From the NCBI RefSeq assembly GCF_010450875.1, contig NZ_CP048422.1, positions 3,073,001 to 3,137,000 on the forward strand: a stretch of 64,000 bases of DNA, written 5' to 3'. A model generated the notes under the pieces. That model made no database searches. It was given only the letters and a program-made list of their open reading frames with translations, and had not been told where the DNA came from. The DNA is from Sphingomonas insulae (GTDB lineage: Bacteria > Pseudomonadota > Alphaproteobacteria > Sphingomonadales > Sphingomonadaceae). The position numbers and the translations under genes were made by a program. Shown one piece after another: positions 60,772 through 64,000 of this stretch (position 1 is its first letter; every line of letters starts with the position of its first letter).

Positions 60772-62043
60772 ATGAATGCCCCATGGAAGCCCGCCGGCCT
60801 CGGCACCCGCGAACCCTTCGCAGCCTATGTCTGCGACGACACCACGGTCGAAACCCTGCGTCCGCTCGCGGCCGAACTCGGCTGGTCGGTCGACAAGGTC
60901 CACAAGGGCGGCCTGCGCAACGCCGTCCAGTCGCTCTCGGTCTCGGCCAGCCCGCAGATCCTGTTCGTCGACCTCGCCGAATCGGGCGATCCGCTGAACG
61001 ACATCAACGCCCTTGCCGAGGTGTGCGAACCCGGCACCGTGGTGATCGCCGCCGGCCAGGTCAACGACGTCCGCCTGTACCGCGACCTCATCGCCAGCGG
61101 CATCCAGGACTATCTGCTGAAACCGCTGCATCCCGACGCGATGCGCGAGGCGTTCGTCCACGCGCAGACGATGCTCAACGCTCCCAAGCTCGCCGAGGTC
61201 AGTGCCGATCGACCGCATTGCGCGATCGCGGTGATCGGCACGCGCGGCGGCGTCGGGGCATCGACCATCGCCACGTCGATCGCGTGGTTGACGAGCGAGA
61301 AGGAAAAGCGCTCGACCGCGCTGCTCGATCTGGACGTCCACTTCGGCACCGGTGCGCTGACGCTCGACCTCGAGCCGGGTCGTGGCCTGACCGACGCCAT
61401 CGAAAATCCCAGCCGTATCGATGGCCTGTTCATCGAACGCGCGATGGTGAAGGCGAGCGAGAACCTCGCCGTGCTGTCCGCCGAAGCGCCGATCAACCAG
61501 CCGCTGATGACCGATGGGACCGCCTTCTTCCAGTTGCAGGAGGAAATGCGCGCGGCGTTCGAGGCGACCGTGGTCGATCTGCCGCGGGCGATGCTGGTCC
61601 AGTATCCGCACCTCATCAGCGACATCCAGGCCGCGGTGGTGGTGACCGAACTGACGCTCGCCTCGGCCCGCGACACGATCCGCATCCTGTCCTGGCTCAA
61701 GACGCATGCGCCGCAGACGCATGTCACCCTGGTCGCCAATCGCGTCCACGCATCGGGCCAGCTGGAAATCAGCCGCAAGGACTTCGAGGGATCGATCGAG
61801 CGCAAGCTCGATTTCCTGGTCTCCTTCGATCAGAAGCTGGCGGCGCAGGCGGCCAAGCTCGGCAAGCCGCTCGCCGAGGCGGGCAAGACGTCGAAGACGA
61901 TCGCGCCGATCGTCGACCTGACCCGCCACGTGCTCAGCGCGGGCGAGGAACTGGTCGCCACCGACAAGGTCGGCAAGCCGGCCAAGGGCAAATCGCTGAT
62001 CGGCGGCTTTTCATCGCTGATGTCGAAGCGCGCCAAGAAGTGA
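60772..62043 (+). CDS. cpaE: Pilus assembly ATPase-like protein CpaE/TadZ
   Basis: A 423-aa protein with a receiver-like N-terminal domain (about 15-135, ILFVDLAESGDPL, DYLLKPLH) and a MinD/ParA-type domain from about 150. The deviant Walker A reads GTRGGVGAST (156-165), so the signature lysine of GKGGVGKS is replaced by Arg and the second by Ala; such changes are known in TadZ/CpaE proteins, which mark the pole for pilus assembly. Walker B-like TALLDLDVHFG is kept. The C-terminus is Lys-rich. tadB follows after 75 bases; cpaF would be expected here. Confidence 0.93.
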   Translation: MNAPWKPAGLGTREPFAAYVCDDTTVETLRPLAAELGWSVDKVHKGGLRNAVQSLSVSASPQILFVDLAESGDPLNDINALAEVCEPGTVVIAAGQVNDVRLYRDLIASGIQDYLLKPLHPDAMREAFVHAQTMLNAPKLAEVSADRPHCAIAVIGTRGGVGASTIATSIAWLTSEKEKRSTALLDLDVHFGTGALTLDLEPGRGLTDAIENPSRIDGLFIERAMVKASENLAVLSAEAPINQPLMTDGTAFFQLQEEMRAAFEATVVDLPRAMLVQYPHLISDIQAAVVVTELTLASARDTIRILSWLKTHAPQTHVTLVANRVHASGQLEISRKDFEGSIERKLDFLVSFDQKLAAQAAKLGKPLAEAGKTSKTIAPIVDLTRHVLSAGEELVATDKVGKPAKGKSLIGGFSSLMSKRAKK

Positions 62044-62118
62044 CGTTTACCCTTCCCTGCCACCCCGGCCCGTCGGCCGGTTGCGCAGCCTGACCGACCG
62101 GAGGCCGGAAGCACCGCG

Positions 62119-63093
62119 ATGGACCTGTTTTCGCTCCTGATGATGACCATCGGCGCCGTGGTCGCTTTGGCCATGGTGGTCTTCGCCTTTGCCGGACCAT
62201 CGCCGCAGCGTGCGCAGACCCGGCGGATCGCCGCGCTGCGCGATCGCCATGGCGATGGCGCCACGGTGGCCGAGGCGCAGATGCGCAAGATCACCGCCGG
62301 CCGCGTCCAGACCAAGACGGACGTCGCCTTCGGCCGCCTGCTGCCCAACCCGGCGCAGCTCGCCAAGCGGCTGGCGATGACCGGCAAGGACTGGACCGTC
62401 GGTAAATACGGCATGGTCAGCGCCGGCCTGATCGTGGTCGTCGCCGCCCTGCTGTGGCTGAAGGGTGCGCCGGTCATGCTCGCGCTGCTGGTCGGCCTCG
62501 CGGTCGGTGCCGGCCTGCCGCATTGGCTGGTCGGGTTCTTCATCAAGCGCCGCGTGGCGAAATTCACCGCCAAATTCCCCGACGCGATCGAGTTGCTCGT
62601 GCGCGGCCTGCGGTCCGGCCTGCCGGTGACCGAGACGATCAGCGTCATCGGCAACGAGGTCGAAGGACCGGTCGGCGCGGAATTCCGGATGGTGTCCGAC
62701 AAGATGAAGATCGGCAAGTCCATGGATGCCGCCTTGCAGGATACCGCCGATCGCCTCGGCACCCCCGAATTCCAGTTTTTCGTCATCACCATCGCGATCC
62801 AGCGCGAAACCGGCGGCAACCTGGCCGAAACGCTGGCAAACCTGGCCAACGTGCTGCGCCAGCGCGGGCAGATGAAGCTGAAGATCAAGGCGATGTCGTC
62901 GGAATCGAAGGCGTCGGCGTATATCGTCGGATCGCTGCCGTTCATCGTCTTCGGCATGATCTACATGATCAACGCCACCTATATGCAGGGGTTCTTCGTC
63001 GAACCGCGGCTGATCATCGCCGGCCTCGGCGGCCTGCTGTGGATGGGTATCGGCGTCTTCATCATGGCCAAGATGGTCAGCTTCGAAATCTAA
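62119..63093 (+). CDS. tadB: Tad pilus inner-membrane platform protein TadB
   Basis: A 324-aa type II secretion F-domain protein with an N-terminal helix (2-23), a pair of helices at about 100-140, the cytoplasmic F domain at about 155-290 (FPDAIELLVRGLRSGLPVTETISVIG, AIQRETGGNLAETLANLANVLRQR) and two C-terminal helices. With TadC it forms the platform moved by the CpaF ATPase. The ATG lies 75 bases past cpaE; a Shine-Dalgarno GGAGG is 14 bases upstream, which is a little far. Confidence 0.93.
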   Translation: MDLFSLLMMTIGAVVALAMVVFAFAGPSPQRAQTRRIAALRDRHGDGATVAEAQMRKITAGRVQTKTDVAFGRLLPNPAQLAKRLAMTGKDWTVGKYGMVSAGLIVVVAALLWLKGAPVMLALLVGLAVGAGLPHWLVGFFIKRRVAKFTAKFPDAIELLVRGLRSGLPVTETISVIGNEVEGPVGAEFRMVSDKMKIGKSMDAALQDTADRLGTPEFQFFVITIAIQRETGGNLAETLANLANVLRQRGQMKLKIKAMSSESKASAYIVGSLPFIVFGMIYMINATYMQGFFVEPRLIIAGLGGLLWMGIGVFIMAKMVSFEI

Positions 63094-63114
63094 CGGAAAG
63101 AACTGGTTAGCGAC

Positions 63115-64000
63115 ATGCAGGCTTCCGGACCGACGCTGATGGGCATCGACGTATTGTGGGTCGCGACGATCCTGTCGGGCGTCGCCGCGCTCGCGGTGAT
63201 CGTCGCCATCTATGCCGCGACCACGGTCGGCGATCCGATGACCAAGCGGGTGAAGGCGCTCAACGATCGTCGCGAACAGCTGAAGGCGGGCATCACCGCC
63301 TCGACCAAGCGCCGCGCCAAGCTGGTCCAGCGCAACGACACCACCGATCGGATGCGCAGCTTCCTGTCGTCGCTGAAGGTGTTGCAGGACAGCCAGGTCA
63401 AGGATGCGCAGGTCAAGCTGATGCGAGCCGGCATCCGGTCGAAGGACTGGGCGGTCGCGGTGATCTTCGGCCGGCTGGCGCTGCCGATCGTGTTCGGCGG
63501 GGTCATGCTGTTCGTCGTGTACGGCACCGATTCCTTCGCCGACTGGACACCGCTGAAGCGCTACGGCCTGGTCGCGGTGACCTTCATCCTCGCCTACAAG
63601 GCGCCCGACATCTATCTCAAGAACAAGATCACCAAGCGCAGCGACGCGATCCGCAAGGGGCTGCCGGATGCGCTCGACCTGCTGGTGATCTGCGCCGAAG
63701 CCGGCCTGACCGTCGATGCGGCCTTCCACCGCGTCGCCAAGGAACTGGGGCGCGCCTATCCCGAGCTCGGCGACGAATTCACGCTGACCGCGATCGAACT
63801 GGGCTTTCTCACCGAACGCCGTCAGGCCTTCGAGAATCTCGCCACCCGAGTCGACCTGGACGCCATCAAGGGCGTGGTGACGACGATGGTGCAGACGGAG
63901 AAATACGGCACCCCGCTCGCATCCGCCCTGCGCGTGCTGTCGGGCGAATTCCGCAACGAGCGCATGATGCGCGCCGAGGAAAAGGCCGCGCGCCTGCCCG
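63115..64000 (+). CDS. tadC: Tad pilus inner-membrane platform protein TadC, cut by window edge
   Basis: The first 295 codons of the second F-domain protein. N-terminal helix at about 13-35, helices at about 105-125 and 135-155, and the F domain beginning IRKGLPDALDLLVICAEAGLTVDAAFHRVAKELG. The family hallmark EKYGTPLASALRVLSGEFRNERMMRAEEKAARLP is at the very end of the window. The start codon lies 21 bases after the tadB stop. Together with tadB it needs the CpaF ATPase, which is not in the window. Confidence 0.92.
   Translation, partial: MQASGPTLMGIDVLWVATILSGVAALAVIVAIYAATTVGDPMTKRVKALNDRREQLKAGITASTKRRAKLVQRNDTTDRMRSFLSSLKVLQDSQVKDAQVKLMRAGIRSKDWAVAVIFGRLALPIVFGGVMLFVVYGTDSFADWTPLKRYGLVAVTFILAYKAPDIYLKNKITKRSDAIRKGLPDALDLLVICAEAGLTVDAAFHRVAKELGRAYPELGDEFTLTAIELGFLTERRQAFENLATRVDLDAIKGVVTTMVQTEKYGTPLASALRVLSGEFRNERMMRAEEKAARLP

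Overview
The window is a GC-rich chromosomal segment, almost fully coding, from an alphaproteobacterium that looks like Sphingomonas or a close relative. The signs are: XrtA (exosortase A) associated polysaccharide genes, a SWFGD-motif protein, sigma-EcfG type promoter elements (GGAAC-N16/17-CGTT), the ispH-thrB-rnhA order, a glycine cleavage P-protein split into GcvPA and GcvPB, and a cpa/tad pilus locus. This assignment is an inference from gene content. I see no transposase, integrase, phage gene or CRISPR array.

Layout. 1-9.2 kb: XRE regulator fragment, CDF cation transporter, secreted protein, DUF4893 protein plus 3-hydroxybutyrate dehydrogenase, zinc metallopeptidase, the cell-wall amidase amiC, and rne (RNase E) with a long structured leader and a strong terminator. 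9.4-19.3 kb: small stress and housekeeping genes (NADP-dependent oxidoreductase, SWFGD low-complexity protein, tRNA-Ala(CGC), NUDIX, extensin-like, transglutaminase, Bax-inhibitor-1 family, ThpR, SodC, MFS). 19.4-25.6 kb: envelope genes, including an XrtA-associated glycosyltransferase, an XrtA-type O-glycosylation ligase, an acyltransferase, an L,D-transpeptidase, a small lipoprotein and a Rap1a/Tai-like protein; the exosortase itself is not here. 25.6-38.6 kb: DJ-1/PfpI protein and topoisomerase IB from back-to-back candidate stress promoters, MscS channel, PutA, MaoC, thiolase, a flavin-fold stress protein, PHA depolymerase, ABC exporter and an NAD(P)-binding oxidoreductase. 38.6-42.2 kb: rnr (RNase R, frameshifted as given) and trhO. 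42.2-42.8 kb: a repeat-rich non-coding stretch. 42.8-51.2 kb: proS, an EamA permease, and the gcvT-gcvH-gcvPA-gcvPB operon behind a tandem glycine riboswitch. 51.2-56.9 kb: lipoprotein, ispH-thrB-rnhA, a 57-aa DUF1508 protein, FAD oxidoreductase and lipase. 56.9-64 kb: cpaA-cpaB-cpaC-cpaD-cpaE-tadB-tadC (tadC cut by the window edge), with no cpaF between cpaE and tadB and no Flp pilin gene in view.

The main oddities are two single-base frameshifts, both at G runs (in rnr and in a conserved membrane-protein gene), a degenerate ~33-bp tandem array, a family of ~27-bp palindromic repeats in inverted pairs, a large hairpin in the rne leader, and a near-perfect EcfG promoter in front of a 91-aa hydrophilic protein. 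I did not find a clearly new defence or mobile system.
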